Shown here piece by piece: positions 6,153 to 7,459 of a stretch of 7,459 nucleotides of DNA. The notes under the pieces were generated by a model that worked only from the letters and a program-made list of their open reading frames with translations, was not told the DNA's origin and did not search any database. Origin of the DNA: Altererythrobacter sp. (lineage in GTDB: Bacteria; Pseudomonadota; Alphaproteobacteria; Sphingomonadales; Sphingomonadaceae); NCBI GenBank assembly GCA_024636575.1, contig JAGXGU010000018.1, positions 1 through 7,459 on the forward strand. Direction: 5' to 3'. Every line of letters starts with the position of its first letter. Position 1 is the first letter of the stretch. Both the position numbers and the translations under genes were made by a program.

Positions 6153-6959
6153 ATGACAAAACCAGCAACCAAATCGGGCAAATTTGCGCAATTCGCGCTG
6201 TATCTTTCACTCGCGCTGATCGCATGGTTCGCGGTGGCGACGTTTGGCACGAAATTCGGGCTGATCGACTGGAAGGTCGGCTTGATGACGATGACTTTCA
6301 CCTGGGGCCTGTACCTGATCGGCCTGACGGCCCTGATCGCGGCGATCGCACTGGTCTGGACCCTGCTGAAGGCACCGCGTAGCGGCTGGTTCAAGGCGCT
6401 GATCGCGCTGGCGATTCCCGGTGTATTCTTTGCCGCATTGGGGGCGACAAAGGCAACGGGCGAAAGCGTACCGCCGATTTACGATATCACCACCAATACT
6501 GCCAATCCGCCGATGTATTCGGAAGACAAAACGGCGCTGCGCACTTCGCTGGGGGCCAATCCGCTGCTCGATTTCCACACACCGCTGGGGGAAATGGAAC
6601 AATGGCAGGGCGAACGCTTCGCCGATGTGGGTGGCAAGACTTCGGCGGATTTGATCGCCAGCTTCTATCCCGAACTCAGGACTGCTGTGCTGCCGGTCAG
6701 CCCGGATATCGCCGCGCAGATGGTTGCCGATGCAATGAACGACGCCGGATTTGCCGATGTGCGGATGGAAAATGGCCGGGTGGAGGGCGTGGCAGAGACG
6801 TTCCTCTATGGCTTCAAGGATGATGTGGCGGCGCGGATCACCGCGGTGGAAGGCGGCAGCGAGGTTGATTTCCGCTCCACCTCGCGGGTGGGCCTGAGTG
6901 ACCTTGGCGCAAATGCCAGGCGGATCAAAAAGCTGCTGGACGCGCTCGAAACGCAGTAA
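6153..6959 (+). CDS. DUF1499 domain membrane protein
   Basis: The function is unknown. With the ATG at 6153 the protein has 268 residues and three hydrophobic helices near the N-terminus (about 12-31, 46-72 and 80-98). The DUF1499 domain follows (about 105-262), with its two signatures VPPIYDITTNTANPP (106-120) and VDFRSTSRVGLSDLGANARR (238-257). The soluble domain probably lies on one face of the inner membrane. Two earlier in-frame starts exist: TTG at 6117, with GGAG four bases before it (6109-6112), and GTG at 6126, which has the same GGAG 13 bases before it. The TTG start would add 12 residues (280 in all), containing Cys and Trp and unlike a membrane leader. I prefer the ATG, although it has no clear Shine-Dalgarno. 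The gene follows the aspartic protease closely (46 bases from its stop, or 10 with TTG) and may be co-transcribed. It converges on a TetR gene 30 bases beyond its end. Confidence 0.88.
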   Translation: MTKPATKSGKFAQFALYLSLALIAWFAVATFGTKFGLIDWKVGLMTMTFTWGLYLIGLTALIAAIALVWTLLKAPRSGWFKALIALAIPGVFFAALGATKATGESVPPIYDITTNTANPPMYSEDKTALRTSLGANPLLDFHTPLGEMEQWQGERFADVGGKTSADLIASFYPELRTAVLPVSPDIAAQMVADAMNDAGFADVRMENGRVEGVAETFLYGFKDDVAARITAVEGGSEVDFRSTSRVGLSDLGANARRIKKLLDALETQ

Positions 6960-6989
6960 GGCTAACCGGCGCCAGGCTACCGGCCAGTC

Positions 6990-7459
6990 TCAGTCCCGGG
7001 GGTTGGCGATCCCGCGTTCCAGCATCGATCGGGCGATTTCGGCGACTTCACCGGGTGACCGGTCGTCCGTCCACACGCCGTAACGCAGGCCCAGGAATAC
7101 GTTCATTCCCATGATTGCCCATGCATGGGCTTCTTCCAGATCAGGGCGGTATTCGCCGCTTTCGATACCCTTGGCCAGCCGCGCCTCGATCCGGCTTGCG
7201 GTGGTTTCATAATGCGCGCGATAGCTCGCCGGATCGACGAATTCCGCTTCGTCGATGATTCGGTAGATTTCCTTGTGCGTGCGCACGAATTCTAGGAATG
7301 CCGACAGCGCCGTGCCTTCCACATCGAGCGGCGACAGGTCAGGGCGGATTGCGCCGCCAACGATTGTCTTCACCCTTTCGCTCATATCCTGCACCAGCGC
7401 GCGGAACACATCGTCCTTGGTATCGAAATAAGTGTAGAAACTGCCCAGGGCGGTGCCCG
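6990..7459 (-). CDS. TetR-family transcriptional regulator, N-terminus cut by right edge
   Basis: The minus-strand frame is open to the right edge and gives 155 residues. The first visible stretch, GTALGSFYTYFDTKDDVFRA, is the end of the TetR helix-turn-helix domain: the recognition helix region, the F-Y-x-Y/H-F motif and the start of helix 4. About 45 residues, including the first DNA-binding helices, lie outside the window; the GTG at 7409 is internal. The remainder is an all-helical ligand-binding domain (about residue 45 onward) with HKEIYRIIDEAEFVDPASY and a repeated acidic pattern. Such proteins are dimeric repressors that release DNA on binding a small molecule. Neither ligand nor target can be read here. 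The target is often a divergent neighbour, which would lie beyond the right edge. It converges with the DUF1499 gene and is probably not linked to it. Confidence 0.93.
   Translation of the reverse strand, partial: GTALGSFYTYFDTKDDVFRALVQDMSERVKTIVGGAIRPDLSPLDVEGTALSAFLEFVRTHKEIYRIIDEAEFVDPASYRAHYETTASRIEARLAKGIESGEYRPDLEEAHAWAIMGMNVFLGLRYGVWTDDRSPGEVAEIARSMLERGIANPRD

Noticed and set aside
5570..6394. A 274-codon minus-strand frame spanning the aspartic protease and DUF1499 genes
   Set aside because: It crosses the boundary of two genes with clear family motifs on the plus strand and its own translation has no domain or plausible start signal.
6960..6989. Near-tandem repeat (GGCTAACCGGC and GGCTACCGGCC) in the convergent gap, considered as a bidirectional terminator
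   Set aside because: The copies are direct rather than inverted repeats, no good stem with a T-tract forms on either strand, and the repeat is too short to be meaningful.

Overview
The window looks like part of the chromosome of an alphaproteobacterium, most likely a sphingomonad of the Erythrobacteraceae type. This rests on GC-rich, tightly packed genes, the protein style, and gene types common in that group. It is an inference from reading, not a database match. Seven protein genes are visible and fill nearly all of the sequence. No tRNA, rRNA, insertion sequence, CRISPR array or phage gene was seen.

Layout from left to right. (1) The C-terminal two thirds of a class II DAHP synthase, the first enzyme of the shikimate pathway, cut by the left edge. 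(2) After a 76-bp gap with a perfect 6-bp inverted repeat, a membrane-anchored PAS-GGDEF diguanylate cyclase with an intact GGEEF site and an I-site, followed by a candidate terminator. (3) A compact run of three genes joined by stop/start overlaps: egtB (iron-dependent sulfoxide synthase), egtD (histidine Nα-methyltransferase) and a FAD-dependent, renalase-like oxidoreductase that starts with GTG. EgtD makes hercynine from histidine and EgtB joins it to a cysteine-type thiol donor, which gives the core of ergothioneine synthesis. No egtA, egtC or egtE is present here. (4) A membrane-tethered retropepsin-like aspartic protease, preceded by a TATATA box placed as for a leaderless transcript. 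(5) A three-helix membrane protein with a DUF1499 domain. (6) On the minus strand, a TetR-family regulator cut by the right edge and convergent with the DUF1499 gene.

The main functional unit is the egtB-egtD-oxidoreductase operon. EgtB carries an adjacent tyrosine pair (Tyr93-Tyr94) like that described for the cysteine-using Chloracidobacterium-type enzyme. This fits the absence of egtA and egtC and suggests a shortened route. The function of the FAD enzyme, translationally coupled to egtD, is the most interesting open question. The rest of the window is ordinary core-genome content with some regulatory details worth checking.
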